Assembly: GCA_000438415.1 (NCBI GenBank) | Contig: FR902241.1 | Coordinates: 1-64,000, forward strand | DNA: 64,000 nucleotides | Direction of reading: 5' to 3' | Origin: Clostridium sp. CAG:628 | GTDB taxonomy: Bacteria; Bacillota_I; Bacilli_A; RF39; UBA660 | Part shown: in pieces, positions 34,300 through 41,709 of the stretch | How the letters are laid out: every line of letters begins with the position of its first letter | Position numbering within the stretch: position 1 is the stretch's first letter | Translations under genes and position numbers: made by a program | The notes under the pieces: model-generated | What the model saw: the letters and a program-made list of their open reading frames with translations, nothing else | What the model was told of the DNA's origin: nothing | The model's database searches: none

Positions 34300-34869
34300 C
34301 TATAATTTTTTCTTCTTAACATTTTCGCCCAATTCTTTTTGAGTTACATATTCAAGTGGGTCAACATCACTTTTTTGAATATTTCTAAAGTCTTCTACTC
34401 CTCTAGCATAACAATAAGGTCCAGCACCAAACATACATCTTCTTGAATAAATATATGAATTTATTAATTCAATTAAATCTTTCATTATTTCATATAATTC
34501 ATTTGAATATTTAGCATTATATAATTCTTTAGAATACTTAGTAGGTACTTTAATATTAATATTATCAAAAACTAAATCATACTCTATACTTCCAGCATAC
34601 TTATTAATTAAATTTTTTAAAGAATATGAAAAACTATAATCCCATCCAAAGTTAAAATATTCTTCTATATCAATTAGTTTTGAATATTTTTTCATCCATC
34701 CAGTGTTAGCCGATAATATACACATAATCGCATCTTTAAATCTATAAGGTAAACTTATATCATAAACAAATTTATTATGATCCTTATCACTTCTCACAAT
34801 TTTACTATTCATACATAGAGTATACAAAAACATCTTACTAAAATCATTTACTTCAATTCCTTTATCCAT
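34300..34869 (-). CDS. Hypothetical protein, 189 aa
   Basis: I do not recognise this protein. It is soluble, with an even mix of charged and aromatic residues, a helical middle (YSFSYSLKNLINKY; YEIMKDLIELINSYIYS) and a Cys-containing GAGPYCYARG segment near residue 150. It has a strong TAGGAGGAG ribosome-binding site and a TTGCAT-N17-TATAAT promoter near 34900-34930. It is upstream of the helical-repeat gene and may be co-transcribed with it. Confidence 0.65.
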   Translation of the reverse strand: MDKGIEVNDFSKMFLYTLCMNSKIVRSDKDHNKFVYDISLPYRFKDAIMCILSANTGWMKKYSKLIDIEEYFNFGWDYSFSYSLKNLINKYAGSIEYDLVFDNINIKVPTKYSKELYNAKYSNELYEIMKDLIELINSYIYSRRCMFGAGPYCYARGVEDFRNIQKSDVDPLEYVTQKELGENVKKKKL

Positions 34870-34924
34870 AATTTTACTCCTCCTAATAAGTCATTATTAT
34901 ATAATAAGGCACTCACTAATGCAA

Positions 34925-34952
34925 GAAAAAAAGTAACACATTGGTTACTTTC
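34925..34952 (-). terminator. Terminator of the lipoprotein gene
   Basis: AAGTAAC pairs with GTTACTT followed by seven T. Confidence 0.75.
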
Positions 34953-35646
34953 TATTAAAATACACATCATAACTATTTTTATATTCACTAGTTATTAAAT
35001 TTAACATAAATTTTTTTTTGCCTTCTCCAAATCCAGAAATAACAGTATCTCCAATAACAGTGAAAGGTACACCAGTTGCTTCACTACCAAGTAATTCTTT
35101 AGTAATTGTTAAGAGTTCCTTATTATCAGAATTTTTCCATACTTCAAACTTATTTAATTTAAAATATGCTCCATACTCACTTTCTATCTCATTAAACCAA
35201 TTGCTTTCTTTTTCACAATGAGGACATCCATCTCCCCAAAACATATAAACATTTATCTTATCTTCATCATAACTAACCCCATCTAAAAGCTTAGTTAAAT
35301 CTCCTAACTTTTCTTTAACATCTTTTTCTATTTCCTTACTACTATCAAAAACTTTAATTCTAGACTTTGCTTCACTCTCTATCTCACAAGAATAAACTCC
35401 ATTATCATCAGTTGTTAAAATACCCTTTTCACAATAATACTCTTTTAGTGCTTCACTTGTAACTTCACCATTTACACATTTGTCTTTTTTTAGTTCTCCA
35501 GTACCTTCTGCACAATAATATTTAAACTTAGCCTCTATTAAACTTTTACACTTATCTTTATCCAATATTTCTCCTTCATTGCAATAATAGACCTTACTAC
35601 ATCCACTAACAACCAAAACAATTAATATTAAAATACTTTTCTTCAT
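34945..35646 (-). CDS. Thioredoxin-fold lipoprotein with repeated Cys-containing N-terminal modules
   Basis: A 233-aa secreted lipoprotein: the lipobox VVSGC places the lipidated Cys at 16. Residues 20-90 hold three short modules of the type YYC-x-G-...-K/S-C. The C-terminal part is a thioredoxin fold with active site WGDGCPHC (C141, C144) and a cis-Pro loop GVPFTVIG near 190. CPHC is the DsbA-type dipeptide, so an oxidase or isomerase role for exported Cys proteins such as the pilins here is plausible. It has its own terminator. Confidence 0.82.
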   Translation of the reverse strand: MKKSILILIVLVVSGCSKVYYCNEGEILDKDKCKSLIEAKFKYYCAEGTGELKKDKCVNGEVTSEALKEYYCEKGILTTDDNGVYSCEIESEAKSRIKVFDSSKEIEKDVKEKLGDLTKLLDGVSYDEDKINVYMFWGDGCPHCEKESNWFNEIESEYGAYFKLNKFEVWKNSDNKELLTITKELLGSEATGVPFTVIGDTVISGFGEGKKKFMLNLITSEYKNSYDVYFNRK

Positions 35647-35657
35647 AAAAACACTCC

Positions 35658-36155
35658 TTAAAAATTCTTAAAAATAAATATATAAAATAAATAAGCATAT
35701 TGTATAATTGGATTATTCCTTATAATATTAAACATAAAAGTTACTATTTCTTTAGTAGCACACCATTTATCAGCCAAAGTAAGAACAAATCCTTCTTTAT
35801 ATTTAGGTGGAACTATTGTAACCGGCCACATATGTCTAAGTATCATATTCTTTTCTATTTCATTTAACTTAAACTCTTTAATTGCATTATTATAAGCAAT
35901 TTTACCATGCTTATACGCATGAAAATTAAACTTTTTATTCTTTCTCCAATCATACAAGAAAAAATCATGTAGCATTGCTCCTCGACTAGCAGAAACATAA
36001 TCAAAATTAAACTTCTTACAAATTTTATAACAAATATAACTCACATTGTAAGAATGTTCAAAACAACTAGTATTACAATGTTGCATATATATTTTCATTT
36101 CATTAACTTTATCATTTTCTAATAAATCTTTAATTATATAATTAAACTCATCCAT
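35658..36155 (-). CDS. HD-domain protein
   Basis: A 165-aa HD-superfamily phosphohydrolase: H34 in CFEHSYNVSY, the HD pair at 63-64 (MLHDFFLYDW), and a later Asp in LTLADKWC. The C-terminal FNIIRNNPIIQYAYLFYIFIF is hydrophobic and could touch the membrane. Members act on nucleotides or phosphomonoesters; the substrate is unknown. It precedes the lipoprotein gene with a ten-base gap. Confidence 0.82.
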   Translation of the reverse strand: MDEFNYIIKDLLENDKVNEMKIYMQHCNTSCFEHSYNVSYICYKICKKFNFDYVSASRGAMLHDFFLYDWRKNKKFNFHAYKHGKIAYNNAIKEFKLNEIEKNMILRHMWPVTIVPPKYKEGFVLTLADKWCATKEIVTFMFNIIRNNPIIQYAYLFYIFIFKNF

Positions 36156-36215
36156 TACCTATTCACCTTGTCCTAAATAATTATACTAAATTTTAATTAA
36201 CATAACAATACTTTT

Positions 36216-36935
36216 TTAATAATTATATTCATAATCAAAAACACACTCATCATTAACTATTTTATAATATGTAACATTTCTCTTAACTTTATTATTACTT
36301 ACAAATAATTCATTCTTACAATGTTTAACATGTTTTAACTTTCTTTCTAACATAAGTTTATTAACTCTATACTTATGACTTGTTATCTCATTATATATTT
36401 TAATTATTAAACTAAGCACTAACACTATCGCCAAAAATTTCTTATCAAACAAGAATATTAAAGGAACACTCATTATAGATACAATAATACTTATAACATG
36501 ACTTAAATTATATGGTAAAAAAATATCTAATACATTATTTAATATTTTTCCACCATCTAAAGGAAGTATTGGTAATAAATTAAAACCAAGTAATATTTGA
36601 TTAACTAACTTAACTTTATTAAAAGTAGTTATACTAACATACCCATTACTATAAAATACATATATTAATAAATAAAAAAGTATCTGTATAACCGGTCCCA
36701 TTATAATAAGTAAAATTTCTTTATAAATACACAAATTCAAATCTTCTTCTAAAACAGTAACTCCTCCAAAAAAGAATACTCTTATCTCTTTTACATTTAG
36801 TTTTAAAATTATTCCTGTAACAAAATGTCCCATTTCATGTACTAATATAAATATAATAGTAAGAAATGTATACTCAAAATATCCTGCTAAAAAAGATAAT
36901 AGTACTATAAAATATGTAGAAATATCTATTTTTAT
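36216..36935 (-). CDS. Site-2 membrane metalloprotease, SpoIVFB-like (M50), non-AUG start
   Basis: An M50 intramembrane protease resembling SpoIVFB, which in Bacillus cuts pro-sigma-K. The zinc motif HEMGH and the later LLPILPLDGGK motif are clear, with about six transmembrane segments. The first ATG (36833) lies inside HEMGH and would destroy the active site. In the same frame the sequence continues upstream as ...KIDISTYFIVLLSFLAGYFEYTF..., a proper first membrane helix, up to a stop at 36965-36963. No ATG, GTG or TTG occurs in that stretch. I place the start provisionally at ATA 36935, just after the upstream gene's stop. It is the second gene of a spoIVFA-spoIVFB pair. Confidence 0.82.
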   Translation of the reverse strand: MKIDISTYFIVLLSFLAGYFEYTFLTIIFILVHEMGHFVTGIILKLNVKEIRVFFFGGVTVLEEDLNLCIYKEILLIIMGPVIQILFYLLIYVFYSNGYVSITTFNKVKLVNQILLGFNLLPILPLDGGKILNNVLDIFLPYNLSHVISIIVSIMSVPLIFLFDKKFLAIVLVLSLIIKIYNEITSHKYRVNKLMLERKLKHVKHCKNELFVSNNKVKRNVTYYKIVNDECVFDYEYNY

Positions 36936-36936
36936 T

Positions 36937-37509
36937 TTATTTAATATATGGTTCGTAACTAACTACCTTTCCATCTTTAGAAAATTCTAAATAAAGTTTA
37001 TTATTACTATTTCCTATTATAGTACCTTTTTCTATATAGTCATACACTTTAATATCTATTTTATCAAGAAATCCATATTTTACATCTATTCCATTACTTT
37101 GTTGAACAATTATTGTATTACCAATACCCTCTTTTTCTCCAACATATACAACAAGACCACTTTCTATCATCTTAACATTATAATTTTCTCCTACTTCTAA
37201 AATAACTCCATCATTATATTTTTCGCTTTTAGTATATTCTAAAATACTACTTCCATTTACTGGTGATATTAACTCTTTAGTTTTCTTTAAACTAAGTAAA
37301 TACTTTTTATATAACTGATTAATCTTACTAAAATTATAATTAGAATTAAAAGTGTACTTATTAACCATATTTCTAAAATTTTCACTATTCTTAGATATTA
37401 TCATAACTACTAAAACTAAACTAATAGTTAACATTGTCCTTTTTAATAAGTTATAAAAATAATTCTTAGATAACTTCTTATTCTTCTTCAAATATTCTTC
37501 TACTTTCAT
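36937..37509 (-). CDS. SpoIVFA-like membrane-anchored M23/LytM protein
   Basis: A 190-aa protein with a transmembrane helix at about 24-42 and a C-terminal LytM-like domain (SPVNGSSILEYTKS ... GLVVYVGEKEGIGNTIIVQQSNGIDVKYGFLDKIDIKVYDYIEKGTIIG). The zinc ligands of active M23 peptidases are not evident, as in SpoIVFA, which is a regulator that holds SpoIVFB and is cleaved to release it. It lies directly upstream of the SpoIVFB-like gene, the Bacillus order. The ribosome-binding site AGGTGAAA is clear. Confidence 0.78.
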   Translation of the reverse strand: MKVEEYLKKNKKLSKNYFYNLLKRTMLTISLVLVVMIISKNSENFRNMVNKYTFNSNYNFSKINQLYKKYLLSLKKTKELISPVNGSSILEYTKSEKYNDGVILEVGENYNVKMIESGLVVYVGEKEGIGNTIIVQQSNGIDVKYGFLDKIDIKVYDYIEKGTIIGNSNNKLYLEFSKDGKVVSYEPYIK

Positions 37510-37589
37510 GTCTTTTCACCTAGTAATAATATGAAATAAAATGAAGAATAATACTAGCAAAATATCAAAATTTATTATAAAATATAAGT

Positions 37590-37946
37590 ATGAAAAAATT
37601 AAGTGAAAGTTTAATAATTAACAAAAATAGTAAATTTTATGGATACATGTATGAAATAAGTAACATAAATGAAGTAACAGACATTTTATCTATTTTAAAA
37701 CAGAAAAATAAAAAAGCAAAACACATTTGTTATGCTTACAAATTAGGTATTATAGAAAGAAAATATGAAGATAAAGAGCCATCAAACACTGCAGGACTCC
37801 CTATATTAGAAGTAATTAAAAGAAATAATTTAGATAACACTTTAATAGTGGTTGTTAGATACTTTGGTGGTACACTTTTAGGTAGAGGCTTACTTACTAG
37901 AAGTTACTCTAAATGTGCAAGTTCTCTTGTAAACAAAGAGCATTAA
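37590..37946 (+). CDS. IMPACT/YigZ-family protein, short form
   Basis: A 118-aa protein equal to the N-terminal UPF0029 domain: SKFYGYMYEISN, KHICYAYKLGI, DKEPSNTAGLPILE and LIVVVRYFGGTLLGRGLLTRSYS. Bacterial YigZ/YvyE proteins are about 200 aa with a second ferredoxin-like domain; that half is absent here. IMPACT proteins interact with ribosomes and stress signalling, but the bacterial role is unclear. A TAAAAT at 37578-37583 ends six bases before the ATG and no ribosome-binding site is seen, so the mRNA may be leaderless. Confidence 0.85.
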   Translation: MKKLSESLIINKNSKFYGYMYEISNINEVTDILSILKQKNKKAKHICYAYKLGIIERKYEDKEPSNTAGLPILEVIKRNNLDNTLIVVVRYFGGTLLGRGLLTRSYSKCASSLVNKEH

Positions 37947-37962
37947 TTACATATTATATATT

Positions 37963-38019
37963 AGTAATAAGACTAATTAATTATAGGATTATAATTAAAG
38001 CATGCTTGGTCTTATTACT
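37963..38019. repeat. Branched inverted repeat between convergent genes
   Basis: An 11-bp outer stem, AGTAATAAGAC (37963-37973) with GTCTTATTACT (38009-38019), encloses a 9-bp hairpin TTAATTATA/TATAATTAA (37977-37998) and the palindrome AGCATGCT (37999-38006). It lies between the stops of two convergent genes and may act as a terminator for both, though neither side has a good T run. Confidence 0.6.
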
Positions 38020-38020
38020 T

Positions 38021-38350
38021 TTAATTTGTAACAAGTTTACTTACTACCTTAAAAATACCACCTAACCCTTTAGTTAAAAAGTCTTCAGTTACTTCACCTA
38101 ACTTAACTCCAAGATTACTTACATTATTAGAGTAATCTTTTTCTTCTTCTATATAGTCATAAATACTTACATCTTTCCCATTACTAACATCAGTTTCAAA
38201 CTTTTTCATCATCTCTTCAGTTAAATTCTTTTTATTATACGCTTTATACTCATAGTACCCTCCTAAAAAAGCATAATAAAGAGCTAAATACACGCCAAAC
38301 AGTATAACAAATACTATAAATACAACATTCTTATTTTTCTTTTTAGGCAT
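38021..38350 (-). CDS. Small membrane protein downstream of spoIIP (positional YqxA equivalent)
   Basis: A 109-aa protein with a basic N-terminus, one transmembrane helix (NVVFIVFVILFGVYLALYYAF) and a charged extracytoplasmic part with the phrase NGKDVSIYDYIEEEKDYSNNVSNLGVKLGE. It overlaps the 3' end of spoIIP by eight bases. In Bacillus the gene after gpr-spoIIP is yqxA, also a small membrane protein; the position fits but I cannot show homology by eye. Confidence 0.65.
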   Translation of the reverse strand: MPKKKNKNVVFIVFVILFGVYLALYYAFLGGYYEYKAYNKKNLTEEMMKKFETDVSNGKDVSIYDYIEEEKDYSNNVSNLGVKLGEVTEDFLTKGLGGIFKVVSKLVTN

Positions 38351-39287
38351 TCATTTCCTCCTTAACTACACTCTCTATAACTTTAGAAAGAATTTCCATA
38401 GTATTATTTACTTCTTCAATAGTATTATCTACTCCTCCCACTTCAATTAAAACACTTTTCCCAAACAAATTTTGATTATACACTCCATGAATTGGTTCTC
38501 CAGTTTTATAACTAACTCCTCTAGATAACCCTCTAAGTAAATTATTAGTTTCCATATCCAGCTTTTCAGCAAATCCAACATTATTATCTTTTGTAGTATG
38601 TTCAAGTCCCACCACAAAAAGCACCTTAGCATACTTTTTATCATTAATTTCTAAAACAGTACTATTTCTTCCCAAACTATCCCTATGTATATCAAATAAA
38701 TACCTAATACTAGGATACTCACTTTCTTTTAATCTAGCAAAATACTCACTTGCATGATAACTCATATTATATTTATACCCATTCTTAACTAAAAATTCTT
38801 TCATATTATTAGTTTCAACAATAGTATTAATTCCTAGATTATTTAACTTTTCCCTTAAAATATAAGAACTTATCATAACATTAGGTTTAACTGAATAATC
38901 AAATGTACTATTTAAACTATACTCTTCAGTTTGATGTGTATTATATAAATAAACAATAGGTTCACTCTTATTTTCATCAGGACTAGGGTCTATTACATAA
39001 TTACTTTTACTAGTTAAATAATCAAACTCATCATAATATAAACTATTAAATGCTTTTAAATCATTCTTTTCAACATTCTTATTTAAAGAACTATAAATAA
39101 TTTCTTTAGGACTAACAAGAAAAGAAAAATCAAGTATTTTTTTATCACTTCTAGTTATTTCACTAACTAATTTATCAAATAATATAGTTTTATCTCTTAC
39201 TATAAATATTAAAGTAAATATAAAAGATAAAACAAATATTAAAACATATACCACTTTACTCTTATTTTTAGACTTAAACTTTCTCAT
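38343..39287 (-). CDS. spoIIP: Stage II sporulation protein P
   Basis: A 314-aa membrane-anchored peptidoglycan amidase/endopeptidase which with SpoIID and SpoIIM thins septal wall during engulfment. A transmembrane helix (about 11-30) is followed by the catalytic domain: VYLYNTHQTEEYS with the first zinc His, a central YLFDIHRDSLGR with the second, VLFVVGLEHTTKDNN, and a C-terminal LFGKSVLIEVGGVDNTIEEVNNT. It is downstream of gpr, as in Bacillus. Confidence 0.92.
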   Translation of the reverse strand: MRKFKSKNKSKVVYVLIFVLSFIFTLIFIVRDKTILFDKLVSEITRSDKKILDFSFLVSPKEIIYSSLNKNVEKNDLKAFNSLYYDEFDYLTSKSNYVIDPSPDENKSEPIVYLYNTHQTEEYSLNSTFDYSVKPNVMISSYILREKLNNLGINTIVETNNMKEFLVKNGYKYNMSYHASEYFARLKESEYPSIRYLFDIHRDSLGRNSTVLEINDKKYAKVLFVVGLEHTTKDNNVGFAEKLDMETNNLLRGLSRGVSYKTGEPIHGVYNQNLFGKSVLIEVGGVDNTIEEVNNTMEILSKVIESVVKEEMNA

Positions 39288-39323
39288 ATTATCACCTAAA
39301 ATAATACTACACTAAAACATATG

Positions 39324-39347
39324 AAAAAAAAGTCGTTTTAACGACTA
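39324..39347 (-). terminator. Terminator after gpr
   Basis: AGTCGTT pairs with AACGACT around two bases, followed by eight T; the stop codon of gpr is in the stem. Confidence 0.75.
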
Positions 39348-40085
39348 AAACACTCTGTTAATTGCAATTGATATAATACTAGATAAATTACTTACCAAAT
39401 CATCCACATCATTAGTACTAACTATTAAATTAGGATTCTCACTCATAATACTCTTTAAATTAATTATAGTAGGTACACCAATATTAATAACAGGTTTTTT
39501 AATACTACTCTTATCTATTACACTCATTTTATCAGAATAAGCACTTCCCGGACTAAGTCCACTTGTCGCTAGTTGTATAGTGCTACCTAATCTAGAAATA
39601 TTATTTGCTTTTAAACTATCAAACACTATAACTAAATCTGTATCAGTTAAAACACTCATACTTTTTATAAAGTCTATACTCTTAATATTAGTATTCGCTA
39701 AAACATCTTTATATATTTTGAAACTCTTATTACTAAGACTAATCTTTTCAATAATACTATTGCCAAACTTATCACATGCAAAACTCTTGTTCCCTAGTCC
39801 AACAAATAATACACTACATTTACTACTTAACTTCAAATAATCAAGTATAGACTTAATACTACTACAAATAGTATCAATGAGACACTCTAATTCACTACTT
39901 AACTTATTCTTATTGAATGTAATAGTTATATATTTACCCTTACTTTTTCCTATTTTCTTAGCTTCCTTATTATTAAGTTCAATATCACTAATACTAATAT
40001 TTTCACTAACATTCACTTTACTTTGAATTTCACTAGAATTTATTAGATTTTCACCACTATCTAAAAACATCATATCTTTATACAT
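39345..40085 (-). CDS. gpr: Germination protease GPR (A25 family), short form
   Basis: A protein of about 246 aa matching GPR, the aspartic protease that degrades small acid-soluble proteins on germination. Visible blocks: ITITFN, SVLFVGLGNKSFACDKFGN, LTDTDLVIVFDSLKANNISRLGSTIQLATSGLSPGSA and a C-terminal NLIVSTNDVDDLVSNLSSIISIAINRVF. Bacillus GPR is about 370 aa, so this one has lost internal or N-terminal parts, including the usual propeptide region. I start at the ATG at 40085 with GGGTGA upstream. It is divergent from rpsT. Confidence 0.88.
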   Translation of the reverse strand: MYKDMMFLDSGENLINSSEIQSKVNVSENISISDIELNNKEAKKIGKSKGKYITITFNKNKLSSELECLIDTICSSIKSILDYLKLSSKCSVLFVGLGNKSFACDKFGNSIIEKISLSNKSFKIYKDVLANTNIKSIDFIKSMSVLTDTDLVIVFDSLKANNISRLGSTIQLATSGLSPGSAYSDKMSVIDKSSIKKPVINIGVPTIINLKSIMSENPNLIVSTNDVDDLVSNLSSIISIAINRVF

Positions 40086-40118
40086 TAAAATCACCCATTA
40101 TTAAAATGAAGTATTTAC

Positions 40119-40147
40119 TTGCATTTTATACATATTTTTGGTAAAAT
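40119..40147 (+). promoter_or_regulatory. Promoter of rpsT
   Basis: TTGCAT (40119-40124), 17-bp spacer ending TGG, TAAAAT (40142-40147). Confidence 0.75.
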
Positions 40148-40177
40148 TTATATGTATTTACGAAATGGAGGTGCATT

Positions 40178-40444
40178 ATGGCTAATATTAAGAGTCAAAA
40201 GAAGAGAATCATTACAAATAAAAAAGCTCAAGTATTAAATAATGACGTTAAACAATCAATGAAAACTGCTATTAAGAAATTTGAAAAAGCTCTAAATGAA
40301 AGTGTTGAAACTGCTAATGAAAAATTAAATATTGCAGTTAAGACTATTGACAAAGCAGAAGCAAAAGGCGTTATTAAAAAGAATACAGCTGCTAGATATA
40401 AAAGTAATATAGTTAAGAAATTTAATGAAAAGAAAAACAACTAA
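40178..40444 (+). CDS. rpsT: 30S ribosomal protein S20
   Basis: An 88-aa basic helical protein: MANIKSQKKRIITNKKAQVLNN at the start, then alternating Lys/Ala helices and KGVIKKNTAARYKSNIVKKF at the end, the S20 pattern. It binds 16S rRNA early in assembly. A GGAGGTG ribosome-binding site precedes it. In Bacillus rpsT is also divergent from gpr. Confidence 0.97.
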   Translation: MANIKSQKKRIITNKKAQVLNNDVKQSMKTAIKKFEKALNESVETANEKLNIAVKTIDKAEAKGVIKKNTAARYKSNIVKKFNEKKNN

Positions 40445-40467
40445 TTTAATCCTAGTTGTTTTTTTTA
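40435..40467 (+). terminator. Terminator of rpsT
   Basis: AACAACTA pairs with TAGTTGTT, followed by a T run. Confidence 0.8.
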
Positions 40468-40887
40468 ATATCTATTTTCTCTTTCTAAATCTCTTTTCTT
40501 TATAGTCTCACGTTTATCATAAAGTTTTTTTCCTTTACACAAACCAAGTAGTACTTTAGCATTATTTTTTTTCATATATATTTTTAAAGGTATAAGTGTA
40601 TAACTATCTTGTTCTAACTTTTTACTCAACTTAATAATTTCACTTTTATGAAGAAGTAACTTTCTTTCTCTTCTTTCATCATGGTTAAAAATATTACCTT
40701 CTTCATATTTAGCAATATACATATTAATTAAATATACTTCCCCATTTTTAATTCTAGCATATGTATCTTCTATACTACATTTCCCATTTCTAATACTTTT
40801 AATTTCAGTACCTTTAAGTTCTATACCAGCTTCCATTTCATCAATTATAAAATAGTTAAATCTAGCTTTTCTATTTAATATCTCCAT
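40465..40887 (-). CDS. smpB: SsrA-binding protein SmpB
   Basis: A 140-aa partner of tmRNA in ribosome rescue. Motifs: LNRKARFNYFIIDEMEAGIELKGTEIKSIRNGKCSIEDTYARI, then LLLHKSEI, and a basic C-terminal tail with GKKLYDKRETIKKRDLERE. No tmRNA gene is next to it in this window. In many Firmicutes it follows rnr; here a Fic gene and a terminator lie between. Confidence 0.96.
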   Translation of the reverse strand: MEILNRKARFNYFIIDEMEAGIELKGTEIKSIRNGKCSIEDTYARIKNGEVYLINMYIAKYEEGNIFNHDERRERKLLLHKSEIIKLSKKLEQDSYTLIPLKIYMKKNNAKVLLGLCKGKKLYDKRETIKKRDLERENRY

Positions 40888-40944
40888 ATTATCAACCTCA
40901 CTAAGTAATAAAATTATAACACACTAAATATACAATAACAAGTT

Positions 40945-40975
40945 ATTAAAAAAGAACATAATATTGTTCCTTAAT
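40945..40975 (-). terminator. Terminator of the rnr-fic transcript
   Basis: GGAACA pairs with TGTTC(C/T) followed by six T, between fic and smpB. Confidence 0.65.
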
Positions 40976-41708
40976 TTTCTTCTAAAAAATATTTAGCCAT
41001 TTCCGTATAATTATCTTGACTATTTAAACAAGTATCAATTAAATAGCCTTTATAATTTTTAGTTTGATATTCTTTTAAGCCTCTTGCATAAAAAGCCTTA
41101 TTTCTGTCTTCTATATAAAATGGAATTATATCATTATGCAAGCACTCCTTAAACATAATCATTCTTCCAACTCTTCCATTGCCATCCTGAAAAGGATGTA
41201 TTTCAAGAAATCTAACATGAAATTCTATGATATCTTCTAACGTTATATTAGTTAAGTTATGATACCACAAAAGTAAGTCTTCCATATCACTTGAAACATT
41301 GTCAGGTAAACTAGTTTCTATATTTCCTACATAATTTTTTAACTTTTTAAACTCACCAACATTAAACCAAGATTTTTCACTTTCTGTCAAAGTCCCATCT
41401 TTTAAAATATAATGAAATTTCTTAATCATATCTATCGAAAGTTCTTCATCTACATTATCAAGCATATACTTAAATAATGTAAAATGGTTTTTAATTTCTG
41501 TTACATCTTTGATAACTATTACTTTTTCTTCATTTGCTAAAATAGTACCAGTATCATAAATGCTCTCTGTTTCTTCTAGTGTTGTTGTTGAGCCTTCTAT
41601 TTTATTAGAATTATAAGCAAACAAAGTTTGAGTTTTACAATATAAATTACCACTTAAATCTAAGTTTTTTTGTTCCATTAAAGCCTTTTTAATTTTAACT
41701 ACATTCAT
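40971..41708 (-). CDS. Fic-family AMPylase with N-terminal inhibitory motif
   Basis: A 245-aa Fic protein. The catalytic loop HPFQDGNGRVGR (171-182) matches the full HxFx(D/E)GNGRxxR consensus, so nucleotidyl transfer to a protein hydroxyl is expected. The N-terminal segment S34-N-K-I-E38-G39 fits the (S/T)xxxE(G/N) inhibitory helix of class II Fic proteins, which block themselves until activated. The ATG at 41708 lies one base after the rnr stop, so translation is probably coupled; the longer frame would start at a TTG inside rnr. It is wedged into the conserved rnr-smpB neighbourhood. Confidence 0.9.
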   Translation of the reverse strand: MNVVKIKKALMEQKNLDLSGNLYCKTQTLFAYNSNKIEGSTTTLEETESIYDTGTILANEEKVIVIKDVTEIKNHFTLFKYMLDNVDEELSIDMIKKFHYILKDGTLTESEKSWFNVGEFKKLKNYVGNIETSLPDNVSSDMEDLLLWYHNLTNITLEDIIEFHVRFLEIHPFQDGNGRVGRMIMFKECLHNDIIPFYIEDRNKAFYARGLKEYQTKNYKGYLIDTCLNSQDNYTEMAKYFLEEN

Positions 41709-41709
41709 T

